This document shows positions 27,717 through 37,834 of a stretch of DNA of 64,000 bases, one piece after another. The notes below the pieces were generated by a model. The model did no database searches, was not told where the DNA came from, and saw only the letters and a list, made by a program, of their open reading frames with translations. Made by a program: the position numbers and the translations under genes. This DNA is from Gp6-AA40 sp963723495 (GTDB lineage: Bacteria; Acidobacteriota; Vicinamibacteria; Vicinamibacterales; UBA2999). The stretch spans positions 186,001 to 250,000 of the forward strand of contig CAVRQR010000013.1 of assembly GCA_963723495.1 (NCBI GenBank). Direction: 5' to 3'. How positions within the stretch are numbered: the stretch's first letter is position 1; each line of letters opens with the position of its first letter.

Positions 27717-30700
27717 TTATGCATTCACCTTCGAGTCCCCCCTGGCAGTGAACTGGGCGATGACCGTCATGAACTTGGCAAGTGTCGGTACGGCAGTCGT
27801 AACGCCCGCCGCCATCGTGAGCGTCGCGTCGAACGCTTCACGCTGTGTGACCGCGAGGAACACGACGGCGATGACCGCTGCCATCCCGAGCGGGAAGCGG
27901 AGTCGATCCCAGAGACTTGGTCCGGCCTGCCGCTCCAGCGCGACGACTTCACTCCGACACTCCGATTCCAGCACGAACCGCCGGAAGCTGCGATTCATCA
28001 GCCGCAGTTCCGGATCCTTGCGGAGCAGTCCGCGCGCCAGCAGCCTGCGCACCACGCGCCGCGACGCCGCGCTGGCCAGCCCGTGTCGAGCGACATGTTC
28101 CAGGACGATGCGCTCGTCTTCGGTGCACGACTGCCAGAGATTGCGATAGATCGCCGCCGCGCGTTCCTCGAGTTCTTCGAGGATCTGATCCCTGGTCGGC
28201 AGGCCGGCCCTGAACGACGGCGTGCCTTCCAGGTCTCGACAAAACGGCTCGACTGCCTGGCAGGCCGCAGCTTCGGCGTCGAGCAGTTCCTTGCGCCAAT
28301 CACCCTGCACGCGAGAGTCTGTCCACCGTCTCTGCAGGTTGTCGAGGCGCTCTTCGATGAGATGCCACAGCTCGCGCCACCACGCCGCACGTGACGTAAC
28401 AGCGGGTCCTTTCACCCCCGACTCTCCCGAGGCACGCGTGTTGACCACGGTGAGTCGCGCGAGAACCTTCGACCAGCGCTCTGGCTCCTGACTCCATCGC
28501 CACGAATCGCGAACGCTTACCGCCAGCGCTTTCTTGGACATCCTGGACAGCAGCAGCACCGTCTGATCCGGTTCGGCCATCAGGTCGTCCAGCAACTCCA
28601 GCTTGCGTCGCATCATTGCCACGTCATCAGACTCGTCGTCCAGGTCAGGGATGACGATGCGCTGCATCGGGCCGAGCTCGCTGACAGCACGCTTCGCCTG
28701 CCGCCAGGCGTTCGACACATTTGCCGCGGTGACGATCGGCATCAACGGAAGGACGTGATCGCCTCTCAAGTCCTGTGCGAGCGTCACGGGCTGCTCGCAG
28801 ATGACCAGCACGTGCTGCCCGGGTGAGGTCACCACATGGCCGTTCGTGCAGACCGGCTCCACGACATCGGCGAGCACCACGCGGCGGAGGAGGTAGCCGA
28901 CGATCCAGTAAGCGCCGAAGGCGACGCCGGCCAGCATGGCCAGCGAAACCGCGGCCGTCCACACCAGGCGCGAGACGCCACCGAGAGAGAAGACGTCGAG
29001 GATCGGCAGACTTTCGTGACGAGACTTCGAGACGATACTCGGGTTCCTGTACTCGCACCGTCACTGACAGTTCGCCAGGCGCAGGCCTGTGGCTCTCCCA
29101 GGCGTCGTCGTCGGACCGCTCGTGCATCAGTTCGCGAAGCGCAACCGCAGCAGGTGTGAAGTACGGCACGTAGTCCTCGTACTTCGAGTGCACCTTGCGT
29201 CGGTCTTCAGGCGGCGGGTCGCCGGTCGCCGGCGCGGCACAAGTCACGCGACTGTCATAGAACACGTTGTCATATCGGACGTCTTCCGGTCCGAGAGCCG
29301 GTTCTCCTGGTTGGGTGCATTTCACGACCCGTTGCACGGCGTGCGCGAGCGCGATCTGCTGATCCTTGAGGTAGGCATCGAGGTGCAGGTTCGAGGAGAG
29401 CGCGAAGAGCGACGCCGCCGGCACGGCTGCGGTGATCGCCAGCATCATCGCGGCGGCAAGACGATAGTCACGACACAAGTCCGACCAGGCCTTGGGTTGT
29501 CCGACGTCTCTCGGCCGGGTCTTGAGAACGACGCACGTGATGCTCCACAACGCCGGTGGCAGGCAGAGCCCAGTCCACACGATGGTCATCGCCTCGGCCC
29601 GAGCGGTGACGGCGAGCCAGAAGAGCAGTGCTGCGCCGTAGACGTAGGCGAGGGCTCGATACCAGGGACGCCGCAGCGGATCTCGGCCACACCCATGATG
29701 CCCTCGAGACTATGAGCACCAGGGTGAGCCCGATCCACAGGAGCACGTAGCCGCACTGCAACAGCAGCGCCACTGCCGACCACTCGAGGACGAGCGCGCG
29801 TCCGGGCTGCTTGGCGTGGAGAGCGACGATGGACCAGCCGGGGACAAGCGTTGGCTGCACGTAGGCGCGATACGGCCTGCCCCAGTAGGACGCGTTGACG
29901 GTGCCGGCACCGTGTGTTCTCACGAGTGATTGCAGCCGGCGGTTCTGATCGGTTTCGACCAGCAGGTTCTCGTGGACGTTGCGCTGTGTGTCCGAGTGGA
30001 AATGCACCAGGCCATCCTGGTCGATCACGGCGAACTCGAATCCAGGTGGAAGGACCGGTTCGAGCAGCGGGCGCATCGGGATCGACAGGGCAGCAACCGG
30101 CAGTTCGTCGGATTTGGTTGGCATCGACAGGACGACTTGCGGCTGGCCGGTCGTCCACGACCAGTGCGATTCCAGGACGCACCCCTTGGGACATGACGCA
30201 ATCCTCCACAGTCCTTCACCCGATCGCGACTGGTGAAAGTAGGCGCGGTCCGCCACCTTCACTCGCTCCCGGACCTCGCGGGTGAAGGCAGCCTTCACCC
30301 GCTGGAAGCCGAGGATGTCAATGAGCGCGAACGCATTGAAATCGCGGTAGTGGCCTGGCAGATCCTCTCGGCTAGACCATCGAGAGGTGATGGCCAGACA
30401 GGGATCTGGCGGCGGAGTGCTGTCGCTCACGCGAGGCTTGATGTCGACGCAGCCGCTGTCTTTCAAGGTCTTCGTCATCTGCCGCAGCTGCTCTGTGGCG
30501 GTGTTGATCTCGTGGGCCAGGCGCAAGTCGATCCGGTCCGCCAGTTGCTCGAGTTGGACGTCGACGTCTGCGCTCAGGCGCGCGTAAGTGGACGTCGTGA
30601 GAAGGAGCATCGTGGCGAGCGCCAGGCCGAAGATGCCGGATGCACCAAGTTGCAGGTACATCGAGCCGTGTCACGCGCTGCTGCGCTCCGATCAACGCGA

Positions 30701-31611
30701 CCTTGAGGAACGACCAGCATACGAGCAGAGCGATGACGAGCACGGCACCGGCCAGCACCAGCACCGGAGAGATCGCTAGCGACGCCTCGACCATGGCCTG
30801 CGACTCCACGAGCCCGACCACCACGAACCCTTCGCCGCCCTCGGAGCGACAGCACGGCTGTTTGAACAAGCGGGTACTGCACACCGGCGATGAGCACGCG
30901 CTCCTCGGAGACGCTGTCAGCAATCGAGCTCTTCGCACGCGTCGCCTCGGCCCCTTTCGGCAGGAGCGCCGTCACGGATGTGGCGTGCATCTCGGTCGTT
31001 CGTCGTCCGGCCGCATAGACGATGGCGCCCTTCACGTCGGCCAGCAGCAGGGTATCGAATGCGCCCTGATTGAGCTTCGGGCGGAAGATGCTGTCCAGTG
31101 TCTCGGCGGCGGGTACCTTGATGCTGACGAATGCATTCTTCGAATCATCACCGGCGCTCGCGAGCCAATCGAATTGCAGGTCTTGCCCGTCGCTCTTGAC
31201 GCGGCTGCTGTAATCGGCGAGCCGGCGCATTGGCTTTTCGATCTCGTTCTTTGTGTCGGCCAGCCACACCTCGCCCCCCTCGAGTTCGTGCAGGGCACCT
31301 TTGCTCCCCCGACGGCGTTCATTCGTATGCGCGTCTTCACTCGCTCGCGATGCGGCCGGCCACGGGATCCATTGGCCTTTGGCGGTGATCCCGGACAGCC
31401 TTGGGGAGACCTCTTTCAGGTACACACGGCTGCGGTTTTCGAAGAGTTGCTCGGTCTGGCGCGCGAGGACGGCGAGGAGGCGGAAGTTGCGGCTCTGGAG
31501 GTAGTGCTCTCGATCCTTGACGTTGCTCCAATAGGCCAGCCCGAGGGCCGACACGATGACGACGCCGAGTGCGGCGCCCATCACTGGCAAGTTCTTCCAC
31601 GCGTTCTTCAT
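27717..31611 (-). CDS. giant membrane sensor with repeated extracytoplasmic domains and a P-loop-less NTPase-like core (four frameshifts)
   Basis: Five frames on the minus strand join near 30850, 30663, 29700 and 29012 into one protein of about 1,300 residues. From ATG 31611: a membrane span (VMGAALGVVIVSALGLAYW), a first extracytoplasmic domain (about 230 residues), a span (VLVLAGAVLVIALLVCW) and another (IFGLALATMLLLTTSTY). A Cache-like sensor domain follows (LEQLADRIDLRLAHEINTATEQL, GFEFAVIDQDGLVHFHSD), then more spans, a short third loop, and a cytoplasmic part. That part has HVLVICEQPV, RIVIPDLDDESDD and QTVLLLSRM, like beta-strand, Walker-B and sensor-1 elements, but no GxxxxGK[ST]. A winged-helix-like segment (DERIVLEHVARHGLASAASRRVVRRLLARGL) and C-terminal spans end it. 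No kinase, cyclase or MCP domain is seen. Confidence 0.6.
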
Positions 31612-31721
31612 GACCAGCTCTCTCGAATCGTTCTCGTTCGCAGGGCCCTCTCGAAAAAGATCAACGCGAGGAATCGTCCAGCCGAACAAGTACGCCAGAA
31701 TGGCCGGTGGGCCGATCCGCT

Positions 31722-32783
31722 ATGTCCTCTGATCCTCAGGCGTTGTCCTCTGAAGCCATCAAGGCCAAAGCCGGCGAGCTCGGTTTCGATCTCTGTGGCA
31801 TCGCCTCGGCCGAGTCGTTTCCGGAACTGGCGTTTCTCGAGGAGTGGCTGCAGCGAGGCTACGAGGGAGAGATGTCATGGATGAGCCGGACGCGCGAGCG
31901 GCGCGCCGACGTGCGCAACGTGGTGCCCGGTGCCCGCAGCGTCATCGTGACCGCGACTCTGTACAACACCGATCGACCGTACGCGGACCAGCAGCCGTCG
32001 GATGTCGCGCGACTCTCACGGTACGCGTGGGGTGACGACTATCACGACGTCCTCAAGTCGCGGCTCGACCGCCTGCTCGAATGGATGCACGCGACGAGCG
32101 CGACACCCTTCGAAGGACGGGCGTACGTCGATACGGGCCCGGTGCAGGAGCGCGTCTACGCGCAGTATGCCGGTCTCGGATGGATCGGCAAGAACACGTG
32201 CCTGATCAACCGGGAGATCGGGTCGTGGTTGTTTCTGGGTGAGATCATCTGCACCCTGCCCTTGAGCGGCTGACGCAGCAGGGACTCGAGCAGTGCGGCA
32301 GTTGCACGCGTTGTCTCGAGGCGTGCCCGACGGGTGCGCTGGTCGAGCCGGGCGTGCTCGACTCGAATCGCTGCCTGTCGTATCTGACCATCGAGCTTCG
32401 ATCGTCGATCCCGATGGAACATCGTTCCTCGATCGGCGGACACGTCTACGGCTGCGACATCTGCCAGGAAGTCTGTCCGTACAACCAGCCCGCGCCCTCG
32501 TCGAGTGACGCACCATGGCAGCCGCGCGCCGGCCTCGACCTGCCTCGCCTGGTCGATCTGTGGCGGCGGCCTGATGCCGACCTTCGTGCGCTTGCTGAAG
32601 GGCAGTGCCATGACGCGGGCGAAGCTCGTCGGCCTCAGACGCAATCTCGCCGTCGCGATGGGCAATGGCGGCGAGCCCGAATCGCTCGAGGCGCTGCAGG
32701 AGTCCACCGACGATCGCCCATCCATCAGCGATCCGCTGGTGCAGGAGCACATCACCTGGGCCATTAACAACGCGTCGAAGTAG
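31722..32783 (+). CDS. queG: epoxyqueuosine reductase QueG, two frameshifts
   Basis: QueG is the cobalamin- and Fe-S-dependent enzyme for the last step of tRNA queuosine synthesis. The N-terminal part reads AIKAKAGELGFDLCGIASAE, WLQRGYEGEMSWM and YVDTGPVQERVYAQYAGLGWIGKNTCLINREIGSWLFLGEII. After a shift near 32262 come the two [4Fe-4S] motifs, CGSCTRCLEACPTGAL and CDICQEVCPYN. After another near 32598 comes the C-terminal helical repeat. Both shifts are repairable by one base and the protein is otherwise full length (about 353 residues). ATG 31722 is chosen; GTG 31707 is in frame upstream. Confidence 0.9.
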
Positions 32784-32809
32784 GCGGGTCCTGCTCTTGA
32801 GACCCACCC
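32783..32809. terminator. palindrome of the GGCGGGTC family after queG
   Basis: GGCGGGTC at the queG stop pairs with GACCCACC about 11 bases later. It has the same core as the palindromes at 48961-49017 and 61834-61853. It could end queG transcription, but no U-run follows. Confidence 0.4.
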
Positions 32810-32844
32810 GCGTTATCATCCGCCCGACACTTTTGGAGGAACAC

Positions 32845-33255
32845 ATGACCGGACGCACAGGAATGTTGTCCCTCGCACTGGTGATGGCGATGGTCGCGCC
32901 CGCCTTCGCGCATCACTCGTTTGCTGTCTACGACCACACGCGGACGCTCACGCTGAGCGGCACCGTGACCCGCTTCCAGTGGACCAATCCTCACGGGTTC
33001 ATCGAGATGGACGTCACGCAGAGCGATGGCACGATCAAACACTTCAGCATCGAGTTGACCAGCATCAACATGATGCAGCGCGTCGGCTGGCGGTCGAACA
33101 TGATCAAAGCCGGAGACAAGGTGCAGGTCGTCATGGCGCCGCTGCTGAGCGGTGAACCGGTTGGCCTGGGACTCGAAGTCGTGCTTGCCGACGGCAAGAC
33201 GATGGCCCTTCCTGTGCCGAACATCGGCAGCTTCAAGCGAACTACACAGGAGTAA
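32845..33255 (+). CDS. DUF6152 family secreted protein
   Basis: The 136-residue product has a signal peptide (LALVMAMVAPAFA) and then HHSFAVYD, the histidine-rich mature N-terminus typical of DUF6152. LSGTVTRFQWTNPHGFIEMDV and IKAGDKVQVVMAPL follow, a small OB-like beta fold. GGAGGA lies 6 bases before the ATG, and TATCAT lies further upstream at 32814. Such proteins are common in Acidobacteria and Proteobacteria beside periplasmic oxidoreductases. The HH start could bind metal. No function is established. A second family member lies at 41938. Confidence 0.8.
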   Translation: MTGRTGMLSLALVMAMVAPAFAHHSFAVYDHTRTLTLSGTVTRFQWTNPHGFIEMDVTQSDGTIKHFSIELTSINMMQRVGWRSNMIKAGDKVQVVMAPLLSGEPVGLGLEVVLADGKTMALPVPNIGSFKRTTQE

Positions 33256-33258
33256 GCC

Positions 33259-34035
33259 ATGCGTGCGCTGAGAGGCAGACTGATTCTCGTCGCAGCGTCG
33301 GTGCTCCTGGTCGTCGCGTCTCAGATCACGGCAGCGCAGGCGCCGTCGGCTCCGGATATCACAGGCTCGTGGCTGCGCCAGGGGTTCACCGTCGGCGTGC
33401 CAGCTTCCGGGCAGGCAAGTCCGTTAAAGCCGCCGCCACCTCCCGCGCAACCACTGGTGAAGGAGCCTTACCGGACGGAATGGCAGGCGCGCGTCAAAGC
33501 GATCCGGGACGCGGACGCCAAAGGACAACCGCTCGCGAACAACGCTGTCGCCTGCCTGCCCGACGGCATGCCGGGAATGATGACGGCGGTCTTTCCGATG
33601 GAGATTCTGCAAAGCCGCGGGCAGATCACGATCATCGAGGAAGCCTACACGCAGGTGCGCCGCATCCTGATGGATCGGCCGCAGAAGGCCCTCGACGACA
33701 TCGAGCCGGGGTTCTATGGTCATTCCGTCGGACGCTGGGAAGGCGACACGCTCATCGTCGACACCATCGGCGTCAAGGAGAGCGTGCGTTACCAGAACGT
33801 GCCGCACTCGAAGGAGATGCGCATTCGCGAGCGCATGCGACTGATGGCGCCCGACACGTTGTGGAATGAGATCACCATCGAGGATCCCACGGTGCTCGAG
33901 AAGCCGTGGACCTTCACGTTTGCCTACCAGCGCATGAAGGACTACACGTTGCTCGAGTACATCTGCGAGGACAACCGGGAATACGCGGACGACCAGGGAT
34001 TTCAGAAGATTCGCGTCGACCCTGCACAGCGTTAG
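33259..34035 (+). CDS. secreted conserved protein, often paired with DUF6152 genes
   Basis: It begins 3 bases after the DUF6152 stop, so the two are co-transcribed. The 258-residue product has a signal peptide (LVAASVLLVVASQITAAQA), PDITGSWLRQGF, a Pro-rich linker, then ACLPDGMPGMMTAVFPMEILQSRGQITIIEEAYTQVRRILMD and GHSVGRWEGDTLIVDTIGVKE, and ends LEYICEDNREYADDQG. This block order is familiar from uncharacterised lipocalin-like periplasmic proteins. A role with its neighbour in oxidation or envelope stress is only inference. Confidence 0.65.
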   Translation: MRALRGRLILVAASVLLVVASQITAAQAPSAPDITGSWLRQGFTVGVPASGQASPLKPPPPPAQPLVKEPYRTEWQARVKAIRDADAKGQPLANNAVACLPDGMPGMMTAVFPMEILQSRGQITIIEEAYTQVRRILMDRPQKALDDIEPGFYGHSVGRWEGDTLIVDTIGVKESVRYQNVPHSKEMRIRERMRLMAPDTLWNEITIEDPTVLEKPWTFTFAYQRMKDYTLLEYICEDNREYADDQGFQKIRVDPAQR

Positions 34036-34070
34036 AGCGGAACGCCGAGCCCGGAGCAGCCCAGAGGGAG

Positions 34071-34076
34071 TAAAAT
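34071..34076 (+). promoter_or_regulatory. -10-like hexamer TAAAAT, putative leaderless start
   Basis: TAAAAT ends 6 bases before ATG 34083. It overlaps the alternative ATG at 34075, which argues for 34083 as the translated start. Confidence 0.4.
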
Positions 34077-34082
34077 GGGAGC

Positions 34083-34635
34083 ATGTCCGGCACGGCTCCC
34101 GCTCCTCCTCCTGTCGATGCCCCAGATGGCGGACCCGAATTTCGCGCGAACCGTGGTGTTGATCTGCGACTACACCGCAGAAGACGGCGCGTTCGGGCTC
34201 GTCGTCAATCGTCAGATGAACGAACCGGCGTGCGAGATCGTGCGAACCGAGCCGCCTGTTCGGGTCGATCCCGACCTGCGGCTCTGGATCGGCGGACCGG
34301 TCGATCCGCAGAGTACCTGGGTGCTGATGGCCGAGTCGCAGGGACCGGATGAGGAGCAGCGTGAGATTGTTCCCGGGCTTCTGCTCTCTGTGTCCCGGGC
34401 GCTGACGCTGCAATTGCTGCAGGAGCCGCCCTCGAGTCGAACGAAGGTCGTCGTCGGTTATGCCGGCTGGCGACCGGGGCAGCTCGAGAACGAAATCGCG
34501 TCATCCTCGTGGCTCATGGCCAAGGTGGATCCTGGGCTCATCTTCGGTGTGCCGCCCGAGCAGATGTGGGAAGAAGCCATTCGCCGTCTGGGGGCGGACC
34601 CGGCGAACCTGCAGACCAGTTCCGGAGTGCATTAA
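34083..34635 (+). CDS. YqgE/AlgH family protein, probable frameshift near start
   Basis: The protein of about 184 residues has the family core: LLLLSMPQMADPNFARTVVLICDYTAEDGAFGLVVNRQMNEP, LRLWIGGPVD, TKVVVGYAGWRPGQLENEIASSSWLMAKVDPGLIFGVPPEQMWEEAIRRLG. This is the DUF179 family, of unclear biochemical role; AlgH was first linked to alginate regulation. From ATG 34075 the frame is open but opens oddly (GACPARLP). From ATG 34083 the frame reads MSGTAPAP and needs a one-base shift near 34100 to join LLLLSMPQ. The -10-like element favours 34083. Confidence 0.85.
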
Positions 34636-34705
34636 TCTGGGAATTTCGCTTGTCGTAGTCCTTACATCCCACGAACCGCGCGAGCTGCGCGGACGCGGAG
34701 CATCG

Positions 34706-36563
34706 ATGGCTCGCAATCAATCACGCTTCTTACTGTCGCTCGCGGCCGCGACCTCTTTTGATGACTCCTGGCTGCAGCAGAGAGACACCACAACCAGCCG
34801 TGCAGACGACGACGCCGACGACCGATCCGGAAACGCAAAAGCTGCAAACCATGGCCGCGCGCTTCGCGCCGGTCGACCTGACCGCCGATGTGGCCGCGCT
34901 GCCAGAGAACGAACGTCAGGCGCTGGCGAAGCTCGTTGAGGCCGCCAGGGTGTTCGACGCGCTGTTCCTGCGTCAGGTGTGGGAGGGCAACGAGGCGATG
35001 CTCATCGATCTCGCTCGCGATGACTCGCCGCTCGGGCGCGCTCGCCGCCATTACTTCCTGATCAACAAGGGGCCGTGGTCCCGGCTCGACGAGAACAAGC
35101 CGTTCATTGCCGGCGCACCCGAGAAACCGGAACAGGCGAACTTCTATCCTGCAGGTGCGACGAAGGCTGAAGTGGAAGCGTGGTTCAAGACACTCGGTCC
35201 CGCCGAGCGGACCCGAGCCACCGGGTTCTTCACGACGATCCGGCGCGGTCCCGACGGACGGTTCATTGCCGTGCCGTACAGCCTCGAGTATCAGGGCGAG
35301 ATCGCGCACGTCGCGAATCTCCTGCGCGAGGCGGCGGCGCTCACCAGACAGCCGACGCTCAAGAGCTATCTCGAGAAGCGCGCTGCCAGCCTTCTGAGCA
35401 ACGACTACTACGAGAGCGACGTCGCCTGGATGGAACTCGACGCCAGCATCGAGCCGACCATCGGTCCGTACGAGGTCTACGAGGACGAGTGGTTCAACTA
35501 CAAGGCCGCGTTCGAGGCGTTCATCACACTGCGCGACGACGCCGAGACCACGAAGCTGGCGCGGTTCGGATCGGAACTGCAGGAGATCGAAGATAACCTG
35601 CCGATCGATCCGAAGTACCGCAATCCCAAGCTTGGCGCGTTGGCGCCGATCCGCGTCGTGAACACGGTCTTCTCGTCAGGTGATGCCAATCGCGGCGTGC
35701 AGACGGCTGCCTTCAACCTGCCCAACGACGAGCGCGTGATCGCCGAGAAAGGCTCCAAGCGCGTGATGCTGAAGAACAACCAGGAAGCGAAGTTCCGCAT
35801 GGTGCTTCAGCCGATCGCCCAGGTGGCGCTCGCCGCAGATGACCGGCAGCACGTGTCCTTCGACGCGTTCTTCACGCACATCCTGATGCACGAGCTGATG
35901 CACGGACTCGGTCCTCACAACATCAGCGTCGGCGGACGGGCGACGACCGTGCGCCAGGAGTTCAAGGACGCGTACAGCACGATCGAGGAGGCGAAGGCGG
36001 ATATCTCGGGGCTCTTTGCGCTGCAGTTCCTCGTCAACCGGCAGAAACTGGACAAGGCGCTCGACCAGACGATGTACGTCACGTACCTCGCCTCGATGTT
36101 CCGTTCGATTCGCTTTGGCATCACCGAAGCGCACGGGCGTGGGGTGGCAATTCAGCTCAACTACTTCCTCGACAACGGCGGCGTCACCGTTGCGCAAGAC
36201 GGGACCTTTGCCGTCAACCCCGAGCGCATCCGTCAGAACGTCACCGATCTCACCCGCGACATCATGACGATGCAGGCGGTTGGCGACTACAACGCGGCCA
36301 AGCAGATGATGGAGAAGCTGGCGGTCGTGCGGCCGCAGGTGCAGGCCGTGCTCGACAAGCTCACCAACGTGCCGGTGGATATCGAGCCGCGGTTCGTGAC
36401 TGCCGAACAGCTTCTGTCAACTGCCAACTCCAACAGCCCAACTCTCAATAGCCAACTCCCAGACTCCCAGAGTTCCAATTCCGATTACCCAGAACCTCAA
36501 TTCCCGACGCACAAAATCGCCAGTGTCCAGTTGGGAGTCGGGAATTGGACTTTGGGAATTTAG
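34706..36563 (+). CDS. M49-like (dipeptidyl-peptidase III-related) zinc hydrolase, lipoprotein
   Basis: Rejoining at about 34758 gives MARNQSRFLLSLAAATSF then LMTPGCSRE, a lipoprotein signal with lipobox cysteine. The long helical body ends in a zinc site, HELMHGLGPH, followed about 30 residues later by STIEEAKADISGLF, where the second glutamate would be the third ligand. Classical DPP III has HELLGH; this HELMH form occurs in bacterial relatives often annotated Zn-dependent hydrolase. It probably acts in the periplasm on peptides. The last 45 codons (from about 36421) are translated repeat DNA (SNSPTLNSQLPDSQSSNSDY and on). Confidence 0.75.
36421..36560. repeat. AACTCCCA-type degenerate repeat with hairpins, partly coding
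   Basis: Pyrimidine-rich units (CCAACTCCAACAGCCCAACT, CCAACTCCCAGACTCCCAG) switch to purine-rich units (TTGGGAGTCGGGAATTGG). CAATTCCCGA (36498-36507) pairs exactly with TCGGGAATTG (36538-36547). The whole block is in frame with the peptidase and supplies its C-terminal tail. It is the same family as 42337-42415 and 54908-54985. Confidence 0.75.
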
Positions 36564-36566
36564 GCG

Positions 36567-36595
36567 TTAGACGACCCGGCCACCGACGGTATAAT
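36567..36595 (+). promoter_or_regulatory. sigma-70-type promoter for the NHL/PQQ operon
   Basis: TTAGAC (36567-36572) and a perfect TATAAT (36590-36595) are separated by 17 bases. AAGGAGG and GTG 36618 follow. This is the best consensus promoter I see in the window, and it begins right after the repeat block. Confidence 0.6.
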
Positions 36596-36617
36596 CGCCC
36601 CGCTCAAGGAGGCTCCC

Positions 36618-37834
36618 GTGCCCAAGATGCTGACGAACGGCAGGTTTGTCCTCGTGCTGGTCGTGCTCACCGCCGCTGGCGTGCTCGTCGCGCGGGAGCT
36701 GGCGGGGCAGAATCGCAACGCCGGCCAGGCGCCGTACTTCGAAGTTGATCCGTTCTGGCCGAAGCCGCTGCCCAATCATTGGCTCCTGGGCTCGGCGATT
36801 GGCGTCTCGGTCGACGAGCGCGATCACGTCTGGATCATCCATCGTTCATCAGCGACGCTCGGCAACAACGAGAAGGGACTCGAGCTGAAGCCTCCGACCG
36901 GTGAGTGTTGCGCCGGCGCACCGCCGGTACTGGAATTCGATCCGGAGGGGAACCTCGTGAGCCACTGGGGTGGGCCCGGAGAGGGCTACGAGTGGCCGGC
37001 TTCGAATCACGGGATCACCATCGATCACAAGGGCAACGTCTGGATCGGCGGCAACGGTCCAGAAGACGCGCAGGTCCTCAAGTTCACCAGGGCCGGCAAG
37101 TTCCTCTTGCAGATCGGCAAGTCAGGCGCGCGCAAGGGACCGAACGACGCGAAGGGACAGCCGACGTATCGTCGGCGGCAGCAACGATCAGATGGCGTTC
37201 GGTCGCGTCGCGAAGATCTTCGTCGACCCCACGGCCAATGAGGCGTATCTCGCCGACGGCTACTTGAACAAGCGCGTCGCGATCGTCGACGCCGACACCG
37301 GGAAGCTCAAACGCTACTGGGGCGCCTACGGCAACAAGCCCGATGACACCAACCTTGGCCCCTACAAGCCCGAAGCGCCGCCCGCGCAGCAGTTCCGCAA
37401 TCCAGTGCACTGCGCCGACCTGTCACGCGACGGATTCGGTCTACGTGTGCGATCGACAGAACAATCGGCTGCAGGTCTTCACGAAGGAAGGGAAGTTCGT
37501 GAAGGAAGCGTTCTTCGCGAAGAACAGCCTGAGCGAGGGATCGGTCTGGGACGTCGCCTTCTCGAGAGACCCGGGGCAGACCTACATCTTCCTCGCCGAC
37601 GGCCGCAACATGAAGATTCGCGTGCTGCGGCGCGACACGCTCGAGGAGTTGACCAGCTTTGGTGACGGTGGACGCCAGCCGGGTCAGTTCTACGCGGTGC
37701 ACAGCATCGCGACCGATTCGAAGGGCAACCTCTACACGACGGAAACCTACGAAGGTAAGCGCCTGCAGAAGTTCGCCTACAAAGGGATGCGAGCGGTATC
37801 GAAACGGGAACAGGGGACAGTGTGGCCACGATGA
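36618..37834 (+). CDS. NHL-repeat beta-propeller protein, secreted (two frameshifts)
   Basis: GTG 36618 follows AAGGAGG by 5 bases. Across shifts near 37167 and 37437 the product is about 405 residues: a signal anchor (FVLVLVVLTAAGVLVARELA), YFEVDPFWPKPLPNHWLLGSAIGVSVDERDHVWIIHR, and repeated NHL units (LEFDPEGNLVSHWGG, ITIDHKGNVWIGGNG, VLKFTRAGKFLLQIGK, CDRQNNRLQVFTKEGKFVKE, SIATDSKGNLYTTETYEGKRLQKFAYKG). This is a six-bladed propeller of the peptidyl-amidating lyase/SMP-30-like type. The stop overlaps the start of the PQQ-dehydrogenase-like gene (ATGA), suggesting a shared periplasmic task. Confidence 0.82.

Noticed and set aside
36421..36560. CRISPR array
   Set aside because: Units are 7-8 bases, degenerate, and change strand sense; there are no constant repeats of 25-40 bases, no spacers and no cas genes.
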